Assembly: GCF_016086655.4 (NCBI RefSeq)
Contig: NC_052131.2
Span: 10,399,940-10,463,939, forward strand
DNA: 64,000 bases
Reading direction: 5' to 3'
DNA from: Lepeophtheirus salmonis
Taxonomy: Eukaryota > Arthropoda > Copepoda > Siphonostomatoida > Caligidae
Shown: piece after piece, positions 10,701 through 24,900 of the stretch
Layout of the letters: each line of letters opens with the position of its first letter
Numbering within the stretch: position 1 is the stretch's first letter
Translations under genes and position numbers: made by a program
The notes under the pieces: generated by a model
The model's database searches: none
The model's input: the letters and a program-made list of their open reading frames with translations, nothing else
What the model was told of the DNA's origin: nothing

Positions 10701-13700
10701 TTAGGGTATTGGGGTAAATTTTTTGAATGAATACATTTTTTTTTTGTTATCAAGCCATATCGCTGATGAGTTGTTTATTTTAGAGGTCTAAAAAATGAAA
10801 TTTACTTTAAGCTATAATTTTGGCTTATGTTGTATATCAATGCAAATTTCTATTTTGTTCTATTTATTTATTTGTATTAAGGTATTTTTAATTAAACAGT
10901 ATCCCTCATATTCTAAGAGTAAAAATATCAAAAATATGAAAGAACATAAATAAAAAAATAGATAATCAAGTTGGCAAATCAAAACTTATTATCAATAAAT
11001 CATTTACCCCATATTTTTATTCATTGATTGCAAACATATTCCTTTAATATATTAAATCTTTAGAAAAATTCAAAGAAAAACCAAACTTTTAATGACGAAC
11101 ATTTATAATAGAGAATGATAGGAGGAAAAATTATATACGAATCTCAAAATAAACACAAAAATAAATAAATCTCTAAGAAAAAGAAAATCAATTATATTTT
11201 TTACAATTTAATGTATGAAAGTACATTTGAATAAATACTAACAAGAAAATTTAATTTATGTTTATGGACTTCAGAAACTTTTCCTTTGTTATATGAAGTA
11301 ATTGTAATAATATAATGTTTACATATACTTAATCAGTGCAACTCCATCTGATAAATTAAAGGAAAATTTGATAAATTAAAGGAAAATTAGATAAAAAAGA
11401 ATCCAAATTAGTTGTAATAATTTGAAGTAACAAATTGCAGCAGTAAACTACTTCTTACTATTGGGTTGATAGATAAACATTTCTCCAAAACCAAGATTAG
11501 AATAATAATAATATCTTAACTCTATAAAAGTTTATATATGTAGGCACAAAGAGCGATCCTAGTTTAAGGCTAAACCAAAATTTGTAAAACGCATCGTTTT
11601 ATTAATGAAACCACCTAAATAAATTTAGTCAGGGCCTCAAATATATCACTAACTACATGCTAAATTTTACAATAATATTAAATATTCAGAAATTTACACT
11701 AAAGCGACAAGGGTAATACTTTTAATAGTATTTCGACTTTTTTGTAAAATATTATATAGTGGTAAACACATAACTTTTCAAAAAATGTATTTATTAAGGA
11801 TATGAACACTACATATAGACGTTGTTTTGAACCCAAAGTCTTATTTATAGTTTATATTTACTACCTCAGCAAACAGTGGAATCATTTTTGCACCTATTCG
11901 TTTATATTTGTTCAATAATATATTTAGATACGTTTTCTGATACAAAATTTTATGAATGACAACATGTACTTAAGACTACCGATTATTTTAGTATTTTAGA
12001 TAAAACAATCTTTCTTTTACTTGCCTCATAGTATGAGTATTTTAATTCCAAACATATTGGCAATGAATATATAGTCTCTTTTGCTACCACGTATAAGGGG
12101 TATGTTTCTTATGCTTCCCTTCATTTGTATTACTAAAATTCCTTTTTTGATACCAAATGTCAAATATATTATAACTAAATTTACTTTCGTGGCTCATCTA
12201 TGCCAAAAAACACAATCTATTTTTAAAATTTATTATTTTGGACTACAAAAACGGAGAATAAAACTCTTAAAAATGGGACCTTTTATTAATTATTCCTTAG
12301 GTTCCTAGGTTGGTTTGTTATTATTTAAACATATTTTAATATTCTATATGTTTGATATTTTTCATTCATTATGATTTTTTATATATAAACTAATCAGTTG
12401 ACTTTGAGGAATGACTGCCACTATAAAATGTCTGTGGCATTGTTCAAATCCTTGATATTAATAATTGAAGTATAATCCCGATTGAGGTTAGGTGAACAGT
12501 ACACTGATATCTCCCAAGTCACTTCCATCTCTCCTGTCTCTTATTTTTGGTACCCAAATTTTCTATCTTCTGCTTAGAGTTTGATAGTAAAGGTAGTAGA
12601 AAAATATCCTTATTTTTATAGAATAAAAACTTGACAAACCTTAAAAATTAAAATCGTCTTTTAAATTTCTTGTCTAATTTAATCAGAAAACAGGAAAGCT
12701 TTGTGTTTTATTCTTTTAAGAATAAAATAATACAGATATTGAATTATTTTGCCCGACAAATCAATTTTCTTATTTTGATAGAAGATATCTACACTCCTAT
12801 AGTTTTAACTACTTTGTGATACTTTCAAGTAATTATGTACACTTTCTAAAACTAAAAGTTGTGTTTTTTCTGCAGCTACGTGAACATAATTTATTTATAA
12901 AAAAAGTTAACCAAATACAATTTTTTCCAATAACAATTCGATACATATAATGGATATATTACTCCCACCATAGTTTCTAAACTATAATGGCCAAAAATTA
13001 GTAATATTCAGTTAGATTAGGGCCAATATATTGGATCAAATTGGAAAATCGATATACCAGCTCCAGTTTAACTCAAAAATGTATTAACTCGTTGGCTGTT
13101 ATAGTTTTGAAACTTTAGTGAGATCATTTTTGATAAAAGCAGTTTGCGAAAGGAGGTACTATACTACCATCATTTTTTTTGTGTATTTACCATTATTTGT
13201 TAAAAATAAATTAAGAATATTCAATAAACCTTTTCAAAATGATTTTTGAAGCAAATGTATTAATTTGCATTAATCAAAAACATGTTGAATCCTTTTTGAT
13301 ACCATGAATTTATGAAGAGAGGTGCAAATTACCTGAGTGATAAAGTTGTTTATATGATATTTTAAAAAATTGAACAGTACAAGATGATTTGGGTCGTTTT
13401 TAAGTAAAAGCTCATCCATCGCCACTCAAGGATAAAGTCAAAAAATCATTATACTCTAGTGTAAATATAAAAAAAGTCAATAATTTAAATATAACAATCA
13501 ATTTAAAATATAAATGTATATATATAGAAATAATACATCAAGTGTCAAAGAATGAGAGTGTTGTACATTTATTGAGGCGGTTGACTAATGATTTGGTTAT
13601 AGAACTTCATTAAACATAATGCTACATAATTTGTATTTCAATAAAGAAAGGAAAATATTTTTCTGCCACAAGTTTTTCTTGTGGTAAGTTTAACATATAA

Positions 13701-15500
13701 ACAGGAACAGGGAAATAACGTAACACTTTTGTTTTTAGCTCAATTACTCGGATTTGATTTGAGTTATGAAGTGACACTAAAACCTCAATATTTTTTATAT
13801 TGATAATGTATTTTAAAATAGTATTTTACCCTAAGTCTATTCTCCCACAAGAGTCTCAGAGTGCAATATCAAGAGGATTCAATAACACCAATAAGTATAA
13901 TTTTAATTTATAGTTATTAGATATTTTCCTTAAAATTATTTTCACATCAAGTGCTATATTTAATTGTAATGTAAGCATTTAAGGTAATGACTTTGCCTTA
14001 TCATCGAGTATATAAGTCTTGGAAGGAAAATTAAAAGACAAATTGCAACTGAAGAACATATTGAGGAATTACTGTATTGATTATATTAGTCAACACATTA
14101 AGATGGTTTTTTCTTTATTTAATGTGTCATCATAAAACATCAAATAAAATTTATATCCAATAATTTTCTGCTTTTCTTGCAACGATTGTGTTTTTAAATA
14201 ATAGTTTTTAGAAAATATATTTTGTGATAATTCTCAACTTGCAGGGTATATATAAGAAAAACATAAAATATAATTTGTAGATACATGGTTTTAGTTTCAA
14301 AAAATATTTTAAATAGTTGTATATTTATTTTTATTCGGAGAAAATGTATTGTAAGCTCAAAAAAGGAAAGCAAATGAGCATTTTCCTTCAAAGTCAAATA
14401 AATTTATCATTTTTCATCATAATGATGAAGATAATGGTTTGTCGTAAAGTGAAGGCGTAGAACTCTATATCAAAAGAGCACAAGATTTGTTGCTTGAATT
14501 TTTTTATATATGTCTTAAAGTAGTATGATGCATTGATGCTATATGGAATATTGCTCATAGTAGGGGATAAAATTAACAATTTTTGATTATAAAGATCATT
14601 TAATGATCCCCAAGGTAAAAGGAATAAGCACTCAATATAGGTGCAAAAAAAGTAGAAAATATGTTCAAGAGTGTTATTAATGCTTTTAATTGGCAAAATT
14701 AAACATTTAATTTATGTTAAGACATGCTTAAAACACGCCAAACATATTTAACATTGCTCTATTTGGAATAGCCCTTTTTATTAGACATTATAATATCTCA
14801 GCTGTCGTCCATAATTAAGGTCATGTTAATATTGTACTTATAAAAAATTCGGAGTAATTGTTGTCATTATGAGTAATGAGTTGATTGCGATCAAATGATC
14901 AAAAACATTGAATTGGAAATGAATAATGACTTGTCTTTATTCATTTGTGAAAACCTATCACATAAATAATTTGTAGGTACTTAGAATAATTTATTTATAA
15001 ATAACTATTAATATAAATTAACATAAAAAGTAATAAATAATAGAGATATTGATTATTAATTTACTTATTAATAAAACAGGGACATTAGTTTTTAGTAATT
15101 TCCAAAATGTTAAAATCCATAAATATATACTTTTGATTAGAATAATGGACTAAAATTTCTGAAAAAATTAAAATATAAACAACTATCCCAGAATTGCATA
15201 TTGTTTTTAATTATAAAATTTAAAATGTTTTCATTCATAAATATTGGCGTTTTTCAACTTTAAATGTAAAATATGTTCACATAAATTTGGAGGTGTATGT
15301 AATATATAAAATAACAGCTTTATGATTTGTTTAAAATGTTTTTAACACTTTTTCAATTACCTTTTAGAAGGATTTGATTTTTGTATAAATAAAACAGAAC
15401 TAGTGTATCTATTTTCAAAAGAAAATCTTAATTTTATTTTAATCCCACTAAAAAAAAGGTGAAGGTAAAGAAAACCCGTGTTACTACTTTAATCTGGTAA
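10701..15500. other. Long AT-rich stretch without recognised genes
   Basis: I see no credible coding region over nearly 5 kb. Minor items are a half copy of the ACTCCATCT hairpin motif at 11341-11350, a 20-bp tandem repeat just after it, and a 7-bp hairpin at 13666-13684. Open frames at 12081-12308, 14194-14397 and 14394-14696 are within the length expected by chance and lack domains. Confidence 0.45.
11350..11396 (+). repeat. Short tandem repeat, 20-bp unit
   Basis: The unit GATAAATTAAAGGAAAATT(T/A) is present at 11350-11369 and 11370-11389, with a partial third copy after it. It begins at the end of a hairpin-family arm (ACTCCATCTGATAA). Confidence 0.6.
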
Positions 15501-15529
15501 ATTACTTTTGAAAATTAGCCACTTTTCGG

Positions 15530-16260
15530 TTTACAATGTCCATAAAAGCTTAGAAAGTACGAAAACCTTAATGATCGTCCTCGCTTAAAGTGCCCTGTCA
15601 AATACATTCTTCAGGGTACAAAAAGTGTATGAAGAAAATTCAGGAATTCATATGTTTAAAACTGCCCAAAAGAAGTCCGCGCGTCCTGCCACTGTATAAA
15701 ATTATGTCAAAGCTTCAAGCCAGGGTTCAAAACTTGATATATTTAAAAGAGCCTTTTTTGTGTCATATTTTAAATGTGGTCGATTTATATTATTTAATAT
15801 TAATTAGCATACAATTTTTTTGCAGTAGAGAAGACATTTAATATTGATCCAGCTTAAATCGACAAAATAATCGGGTTAAGGCTAGCTGTAATAAAATGCA
15901 AAAACATCCCAAAATATTCTGCATCATTTATTATGCCACCAATCTGCTGTAATAAAGGAAATGATTATTAGCGGCCGACTACTTGATGATAATAGAGAAT
16001 AAGATTCTCCTGGAGATCTACAAAATTACGAAATACTAAGTCTAGTTGTGAATTCTCATACTTCTACTACTGCAATAACTGTTCAAGAATGCATGTAAGA
16101 ATATTAAATTTTTATTTAAGAACTTTGGCCTTCACAAAGCCCCGATGTCAACCCATTGAACTACTCTATTTGAGAGTAAGCATAGTCAAGAGGTTGTTTA
16201 ATAAACTATATTAATATTAAAGACCAGGAGTCTTCTGTCAACAAATGATGGGCCAAATTG
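15530..16260 (+). pseudogene. Tc1-like transposase relic
   Basis: Two ends of a Tc1/mariner-superfamily transposase are visible. Near 15535-15590, overlapping frames read VYNVHK and LNDRPRL, the helix-turn-helix linker. The frame 15590-15841 carries KKCMKKIQEF and PKRSPRV, typical of the second DNA-binding segment. At 16127-16175 the frame reads WPSQSPDVNPLNYSI, the conserved block leading to the third catalytic acidic residue. The middle, including the first two catalytic aspartates, is not readable. No terminal repeats located. Confidence 0.55.
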
Positions 16261-16334
16261 AAAAGAATTATATTTCCCCAATTTGTCATATTTTTGATAA
16301 AGTATGTTTACATATTTCGAATAAATACATGTAC

Positions 16335-16560
16335 ATATATATATGTATTAAAAGTACTGTCTTTTACCTTGTATAAATAGTCTTGTATTTTATGTATTAA
16401 TTAAAGTAGGTTTTTATATTATAAAGAATGCAGATGTTCGTTTCATAAGCATTGTATTATTTCCTCCACGCCATTCCTTCTTCTCATTTCTCTCAGTCAT
16501 CCTGGATCTCTCCACCTATAAACAAGTTTGTGTCTCCTCTCCCTCGTCAAGACACAACAC
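16335..16560 (+). repeat. Dispersed repeat, copy 1 (inverted partner at 20.2 kb)
   Basis: This stretch matches, over roughly 200 bases with gaps, the reverse complement of 20150-20361. Shared landmarks in order are TTAAAAGTACTGT, AATAGTCTTGTATT/AATAGTTTTGTATT, AGTAGGTTTTT, and a GC-richer block ATTATTTCCTCCACGCC followed by CTCTCAGTCATCCTGGATC. It lies just downstream of the Tc1-like relic and encodes no recognisable protein. It may be a fragment of a non-autonomous or long-terminal-repeat element. Confidence 0.6.
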
Positions 16561-19500
16561 AAACATGGTTGTGTTTAACTTCATAATATAAATTATACTT
16601 AAAAATTAATCTGAAAGGGAATTGTAATAATATGTTTTTACCACTTGGTATATGAAAATAGAATTAATATTTACTGTAAACACTGAAAAAGTGGAAACAT
16701 CAATTAAACACTTAATACGTGAAGAAATAATTTAAACTCACCATATCTTCATTTCAAATTGCAAAATCTACAAATTTTAAAAGAATTTAACAACATTAAA
16801 ATTATATATTAATTTTATTTATTTTGACCAGCTCAATATTTAAATCCTATAAAGGTCGAATTAAATTTAATGTTTATAAAATATATAAGTTATCATTCTT
16901 AGTAAAATTAATGCAATTAAGATACGAATGTTAAAACTTTAAAGTAACGTAATAGTACAAAAAAAAAATAACACAATAAAATTAATTAATAAAGTGTTGA
17001 TTCTGTTTGGTCCAGTGGAGAAAAAACAACAAATATTTACAACTAAAAGCTCCTTCGGTAGAAAAGAAACATTCAAAGTTGGACTGGGGCCCATGAATCG
17101 GGATAATAGGCCGTCATACACTTGAATCAATTTGGGTTGATATTTGTGTTCAAACAAGATGAGTATCCCTTCATTAATTCGTATTTAACCAATTTCATTG
17201 TTAACAAAGCCTATTCTCTTCTTTCTGATATATGAGTAAAAAAGCTTTAAACTGATATTTAGTAGAAAATGGAATATCTACTTACATCATATATAGCAAT
17301 TTTTCAAGATGTTTGACTTTGGGTTAGGGAATTAATTTTAAACTAAAATCTTTATTTATATATAATTTTTATATGTAACTTCTCTGTATAAATAAAGTCA
17401 TAAAAAAGTTGCATGAAATTGTAATAAGGGCAGCATTAGTTTTGAAAGTATTAAGAGGCTTCTCTTCATGTATTGATTGTCCTTGAATTTCGGCATGTAC
17501 TTGTCAATAAAATCTTTTGATTAATTGTAGATAACAGATTGGAAGTCTTAACGGAGGATGTTGACAGCTGCCTTTATTGGGTATGCGTTTTTTGATTTAT
17601 TTGCTGATAAGTTGTATATTAGTATTAGAAATTAGTATATTACACTGTTGTTCTATTAAAATTTACTTTCTTCTAGTTACCTTGTAAGAAAATAGGGGCA
17701 TCCATGTCCAATTGATTTATAATTAAAACCACTGCAAACCCATTTGATAGTTGAAATTGAAAATTTTACCAAAAAATTCAATGTATATAATTCATTCAAA
17801 ATTTAAAGAAAATTATTAAACTCGTCAAAAAAATCTTATTATTTAAGTTTTAATTTGATTTTACTCATTCTCAAAGATCACTGAAAGTAAAATCATACAA
17901 AACTAATTATAAATGATTTTTGTTAAATATCCGTTTAAAATCAAAAATACAAATTTTAATGATCATTTTACTTAAGAAATCAGGAGCTTTCGATGATTAA
18001 AAGAAAGAATATAGGAGTCAAACTACAATATTCATGTTCTTATGGGGACTATATCAATTGCTACTTAATTATAAGACAGTTAAATTCGTACAAAGTTCAA
18101 ATCAAAATTTAAGTAGAGAAGTTTGAGAAATAATCATAATTTAAAGGTAGTTAACTTATGTATCGAATTATGCTCAAGTTTATAGATAATAGATTAAGTT
18201 AAGTTTTTTGTATGATCTGTATTATTTTTTTTTCAAAAAAATACCTGTTATATACTCTTACCTAAAAATTACTCATTTTTTTATCTTTTGATGTACAAAA
18301 TAATTTTGTAAATCCCTTCGGACTATAAATGCTTTCAAAAAGTTTTCAGAAAGAAACAAATACAAAAACATATATTGAGTAGTCTCATCCCCTTGTGAGA
18401 CGTTGTCCGTATTAGGGAATCGTTATTTTTTCATTAAATATCTTTGAAGTTTTTTTTTTAAATGATATTATATGTTTCATCTTTAATGCTTCTGAAAATA
18501 CAATATCATCTATAAGTATCCTTAGATTACAAATTCTTCAACATTAAAGATTTCAAACAACAACAAAATAAATCATTTTTTAAAATAAGTATACTGAATA
18601 CTTGTTTGGCATATTATGACTTGTGAATAATAACTAGTATAGGTACCCAGTAAAGCACAAACCTCTCCCTAAAATATTTTGGTTAAAAATTAACATTCCG
18701 TTGAATTAGGTATTTTAATTTGTTCAAAATTTATCAACGATTTTTTGTGACCTTGACCTCCTAAAATTAAACTGATTCTAACTGTTAATATATTTAATCT
18801 TTGTATAATATTTTAGCAAAATCAATCTGTAACTTATACCATAACCCCTCTTATAAATAAATAAAACAAGGCAAAAACATTTTTTACACTCAACTTCGGT
18901 GCTTGAGATAGTTATCAAATATTCAAAATTAAAATTATCAAATTTTATTTTTTGATTGTGACATATAATTATTGATAACATAAGTCAGCAAAAACAATAT
19001 ATATTTGAAGTTTCATATTTGATTGAGTAAGGCGGGTTAAAACATATATCGTGCATGTAGACGAATACATGTATATACATATATCTATTAATATATATGT
19101 ATCGGTAAAAGAGTTGCTCTTATGTAAACTTCCATCCGTCAACTAACAAAAGTTAATATATTCATAAAAATACATGCATACGTGTCAACTGTACATGTAC
19201 AAATGATGTGGTAACCGGCCATATTACTTGACGAGATGATTACAAATATCTATTTTTTTTTTTTTTCTCAACTCTTATTTGAAAGTTTTTTAATTCGAAT
19301 TATTTCCTTACATTCAATCACAATATATTAATAAAATTTAAGTTTAAATTGTTAGTAGCATGAAATTATTGACAGTAAATGCTGATATTTAAAAAGTTCC
19401 ATAAAAATGAACATATATGTAATTAAAATCAGTAAAATAAATAAAAATTATTTTTCATATATTGAATTATTTCAACCTCTCATTGATTTGCTTAAAATTT

Positions 19501-20149
19501 TAATTCAATTTTAAATTACACATTGCAAATAATATATTTATTTAGATGTAAATAACTGACTTTTTTTCTGACTCAAAAGTATCAAAAGAGTAAAAATTCA
19601 TATCAAAAATGATAAAAAACAGATTGATTCGAAAAATTTCATTACAGATTTGTAATTAATGCGTCAAGTACAGTCAAAATTTAATATAACGTTAAGCATA
19701 CTTATATACAAGTAAAATTTTAACAACTTGTTATATTGCTTCGTTTGTCTGTTTATATGTATATGTTCCAAATATATTTTTTTATTTTGATCTAATTATA
19801 ACTCAAAGTATTACAAGTTATTTATTTAAAAATGATAAATAAATAGTAAACATATATTATCTTGAAATAACAAAATAAACTGTTAACAGATAAAATTAGT
19901 CAAAATAATTTTCGTATATTAGTAAGTCTAAACGAAATATGATGTATTTCTTAGGAACGCAACAATACGTAATAGTATTTATATATATAATCACTCAACC
20001 TCTTTTCGAATTTATAAGCTTTTCAGAGCGGGGCTGTTCATTCTTTTAATTTAATGAGTTGGATTTCCACTTAAAATATTTTAATTGGCTACAGAACCTA
20101 CTAAATTAAATTAAAACAATACTATTAAATATTTTTGTGTCTGTACAAA
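16561..20149. other. AT-rich non-coding DNA
   Basis: No gene recognised. The minus-strand frame 16939-17157 covers a GC-richer patch near 17020-17120 but has no known domain. Palindromic ACATGTATATACATATAT-like sequence lies at about 19066-19100. Confidence 0.4.
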
Positions 20150-20361
20150 GGTGGCGAGGTTCCAATTATTTATTAAAAGGAGGGATCTAGGACGACTGAG
20201 AGATATGAGGAGAGGGAAAGGCGCGGAGGAATAAGACGAGGCTTATTTATAGGCCCATCTATATTCTTAGTAAAACAAAAACCTACTCTGGGATATACAT
20301 AGAATACAAAACTATTTATGATATTAAAAGGTGAAAACAGTACTTTAAAAATATATATACC
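20150..20361 (-). repeat. Dispersed repeat, copy 2 (inverted)
   Basis: Reverse-complement partner of 16335-16560. It retains the same order of landmarks, including the purine-rich block at 20182-20245 that is the complement of the pyrimidine-rich CCTCC...CTCTCAGTC segment. Divergence between copies is substantial, so both are old. Confidence 0.6.
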
Positions 20362-20924
20362 TACAAGAAAAATATAATAAAAGAGAATCAGAGAGACAAC
20401 ATTACAAATATAATTAAATTTCTAGGCTGTATAGTTTCATTTTCATTGAATGACATTTTAAAAAAGGAAAAAAAAAATATGATGATGTAAAATATGTTTC
20501 AATAATTGTACGTATGTATTATGTGGGTTTCATGCGTTTTGATAATATTTTACTAAAATGTACAACTTGAAGTGAGAATGAGCAATTATACATTAAGCAA
20601 GTTGTAATTTGGTGGCAGGCCTTGGCTTTGATTTTCTAGTTATATGTGGTATTCACAAATCATGATACTTTTTAATTAGGAGAGAAGCTCAATTTAAAAA
20701 CATAATGACTTAAAAAATTATTTTAATTTAAAAAAACACATTATTTTCTTTTAAAAAAACTGTCATTTTATAGATTTGTCAAAATAATTTAATAAAGAAG
20801 CTATTTTTTCTTTTTAATAACAAATGAAGTAAAAAGTTATGTGCGTTTCTTTGCTTTATTTAGATAATAAAGTTAACAAAGTTAGGAATATGCAAGTTAG
20901 ATCAAATTTGCACCGTTTTGTTGG

Positions 20925-21905
20925 ATATCATTTGTCCATTTTGAAGTTAATTTTATAGTTATAGTTATTGAAGTAGTGTTTGTCCAAATTTATAAAAAAA
21001 AACTTGACCAGCTCATTTTCACAAGTCTCTCTTGAGGGCTGTTTTGTACAATCAAGACAATTTTGCAAATGTTTGAAAAAGTGTTAATCGCTTGGTAAAA
21101 GGCCTGGACTATACGGCAGTTCCGATAGAATCTCCCATCCAAGCTCTCAGAGTTTCTTGCGCGTCGTTAAACATGTTTGTTGTCTGGCGTTGTCTTGAGA
21201 AAATACCCTTTCTATGAGCCAATTCTTGTCGATTGCCTGCTTCAATCTTGTCAGTAGTCAAAATAAGTTCGAATGGAGTGTTTTTCCAGATGGGAACAGC
21301 TCATAAGTGATGATTCCTTTCCAATCCAACCAAACACAAAGTATAACCTTATTTCCGTTAATCCTGGGTTGGCGATCGTTTCAGGCGCTTCACCGTGCTT
21401 TTACCAGATCCTTTTTGGCTGTTGTTCTCGTATGTGGCCTATTTTTCAACGCCAGTTACCATACGCTTCAAAAATAGATTAATTTCGTTATGTTTTATGA
21501 ACAAATTGCAAACACCAATTCCATCCAAAAGGTTTTCTTCCTTCAATTTGTGTGGCATCCATACATCGAGCTTCTTCTTAAGACCAGCTTTATGCAAATG
21601 GTTCCAGACGGTTTGCTGGCCAACCTCCAATTCCTGAGCAATGAAATAAGTGCTCAACATGACAATTTCTGTGATTTTATCGACGTTTTCTATTATTGGC
21701 CTACCAGAGCGTGCCTCCTCTTTGCCATCCATATTAACAGAATAATTGGAACCACCACTTTGCTGTTACATTAAGCTGTATTTTTTCCGGAACAGTCCTA
21801 ATTTTTGTGTCCCCTTGCTCAATCATTTTACCTGGGTAGTATTTATATTGAATAATGTATCGGTTTTCTCTTTTTTTACTTCCATTTTGGAACATTGTAA
21901 CATAC
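20925..21905 (-). pseudogene. Mariner (DD34D) transposase relic
   Basis: Minus strand, start near 21897. The N-terminus is frayed but shows a helix-turn-helix region ending in KWWFQ. An intact frame 21732-21439 then reads EEARSGRPIIENVDKITEI, a helix-turn-helix (IAQELEVGQQTVWNHLHKAG), KKLDVWMPH and MVTGVEK. In mariners the last motif is GDEKW, so the first catalytic aspartate is replaced by V and the following W is a TAG stop. Downstream, SQDNARQQT (second aspartate) and YSPGLLPSD (third) are separated by 34 residues, the mariner DD34D spacing. A homologous tail continues to about 20930. Several stops and frameshifts; terminal repeats not found. Confidence 0.8.
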
Positions 21906-21949
21906 AACTGGCTTCACCAAACACAAAACTGTAAATTAACTTTTTTAAG

Positions 21950-24900
21950 AGAACCTTTAACCTTTAATCATTCTTCATGCTTACTTATTCAATGTATTAA
22001 TCTATATATATAGCTCACTAAAGACACCCATCAAAAAACGTTCATAACTTTTTCCTTAACCAATGTTATTTATTTCATGTATGGGACATTGATTAACTTT
22101 AATAATTTTATAATGTTAACAAATTATTATTTATTAGTGCTAATAACTGACACTACCCAGAGTTTTTAGGCATCGAATAACATACGAACTTTGTTTTAAT
22201 ATTCTATATGATACTTTTTTAAGAAATTTTCTTTGTTACTCTCTTTTTTCATGAGCCCACTCACACGTAGTTACTCAATACTTACATATACTATCCTCAA
22301 GAGTAAAATAATAATAATAACAGTTTCATAACTTTTTTTAATACGACTTGATGAGTCGGGTTATTTAAGTTTAGAGACCGAACTATTACTTGGCGGAACT
22401 TTATCTACATAGAATTGTTGTTTAAATATCATGTAAAGTCACATTAATAATTTTTAATTTTATTTAATATACTTAATCGTCAACGAAATTTTACTTTTTT
22501 ATAAACTTCTTTTTTTTAATATCGTGATCATTCGATTGTATGCTTATTTCATAGATCAAGTATCTACACTAAAAAATGACTTGATGGAAGGCAAACATTC
22601 AAATATACAAACTGACCAACTTTGCTTCTATAAGATTGATTATTCTTTATTATTATTATTTTAAGTCATTCGATATTTTACTTATAAAATTAGGTTAACA
22701 TTATGAGGGGGCAAAAGAAGAAAAATGTTTAGACCTAGTGATCTGATAACCAAATTAAATGAGTACGCTGCAATGAGCCAATCTGAGTTTTTTAAGTTAA
22801 TCCATATCTTGTTTTGGAATTTTGGGGCATTCATTGAATAGATGAAATAAGGCTTCTAATTCTTCATAGCAAAGATTCACCTTTTCTCTCTTCAGGATCT
22901 GTCTGATACTTGTTTGTTACAATACAGAATGTTCCTAGTCTGTTAAAAGACTACTAGAAAATATTTTTTTCGTCTAGAAATAAATTTGAATTTAGATTAA
23001 TGCCCGTGTTAAGATTATATTTACATTAAAATGTATTTATATAATGCATATTAAGTCAAAAGTATACCGATATTTTGGAATTTAATTATTTAAGTCTTGC
23101 TTGCCACTTCGAAAATACGGCCCTTCATTCACATATATGTACAGGTATGAACATAAAATAATATAAAATGCCAAAAGTCACGGAAATATCTCAATTTAAA
23201 ATCTCTCAACCTTATGATTTATTCACCTTTCATTAACATACTATGAACGACTATATATTTTTTTACATGTTGCTTATTTATAAAAGTTTCAAATGAAATT
23301 ATAAATGTAAATTTTAGGATATATAGATGAAATATACATTGCAATCAATGACATAATCAAAAGCTTCGAAAACCTATTGATTGATTGCTAAAACTAATCA
23401 AACGTTAAATACAAAATAGATTAAAAATTAGCAATTTATGGAGAAATAAAAATATGAAAATTTTGATCGTTTCCATAGCAACAAGGGGAAAGAAGATAAT
23501 CCTAATAATAATGTACATACATTTAATAGTTCAACTTGCAAAATGAAAGTAAAAGTAGAGGAAAAACTTTATTTTTTTTACGAATTAAACTAGTTAAATA
23601 TTATTTGAAGGAATATGCGTAACTGTTTATTTTGAAAGTCATGAAGTTACTTATTTATATTTTATACTCAAATCAGATATTATAACAGACGCCAATGATA
23701 TTTTACACTATTTGCTTACAGGTTACGAAAAAGATGTAAAAAAAAAAAAAGAATGAAAGAAAATTTCAGTGCATCTAAAATTACGCCTGTCGTTAATGGT
23801 ATAAAAAATATTTTAATCCTGAACGACATCATACTAGATGATGAAGTTTGGATTTTAAAATAAGAAGGAGTATCATAAAAACAAGAGAAAACTCGTATAA
23901 TATAAAACCATTATTTAAACTTATACTGTCCAGGGGGGAGGGAGGGGGGTATATAAGAAGCGTTAAAAACCCTGTTTGACTAAAACATTGATTTCCAATT
24001 TTTCAAAAAGTATATAGTTTTGTCCAAAAGAAAAGTACAAATGTTGTCCTTTTGTACTTGTCTTTATCTAAAAAGTTCGTTTAAAATATTCTGCCAAATT
24101 TGTCAAATAGCCTTACACTCTTCTTCCTTTTTGGACAAAGAAAAATTCTTGCATCAACCCTGAACATAAATCTCTCGACATAAAAACTTTATTTATAATA
24201 ATTGAAAATATCGAAATATAGTCATATTTCTGAATGTCAAAATTACTAGTATTTGAATTTGCCACTCATATTTTTAGGTTATTTATCCCTCATATGTTCT
24301 GTGCTTGTTGTTTTTTTTTGCATTTTTGTCATCCAATACTTTTGAAAATATATTTTTTCAACTTTTTTAAATATATATATTCTGAAAAATAAAATCCATC
24401 TTCATGTGGTAACATACAAAATATGTGTACGGGTTTTAAAGACAATATCGCTATTGCCACCTAATAGTAATATTTCATTGTCATAATAAAGAATGTTATT
24501 CCCCATGTTTACTCTATAACAGTTGGTATCATCAAAAAATATTTTTAAACGTGTGAAATTCTCTTTTTTTTTTTGCACCAGTCTAAATGGACATAATGTT
24601 GATTTTTTTATATGTTTAATTGCAAATGATGACTGACATAAAATAATAAATTTATTGAAACAAATATAGGGATTATTTCAAAAAAATTAACGACAGATTT
24701 ATTGGCCAAATAAGTAGATTTTCTTTAATTCTTTAATTATTAATGTACATCCTAAGAGTTGGTATAGTTGGTCATAATAAACATTCATGTATGTCTCTAC
24801 CTGAATCATTGTACTTTTCATACTTACTCTGAACACTTTCAAATTGAATATTAAAATAATTAAACTTGACAATATGTATATATTTGTATTTATAAAATAT

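Noticed and set aside
12425..12460. GTTCAAATCC resembling a tRNA B box
   Set aside because: No matching A box or cloverleaf around it.
14394..14696. 100-codon minus-strand frame
   Set aside because: Frames of this length are expected a few times by chance at this composition; hydrophobic low-complexity content and no domain.
17545..17600. Peptide MLTAAFIGYAFF resembling mitochondrial cytochrome b (possible nuclear mitochondrial insertion)
   Set aside because: Similarity covers about ten residues and the next conserved block (LPWGQMS-type) is absent.
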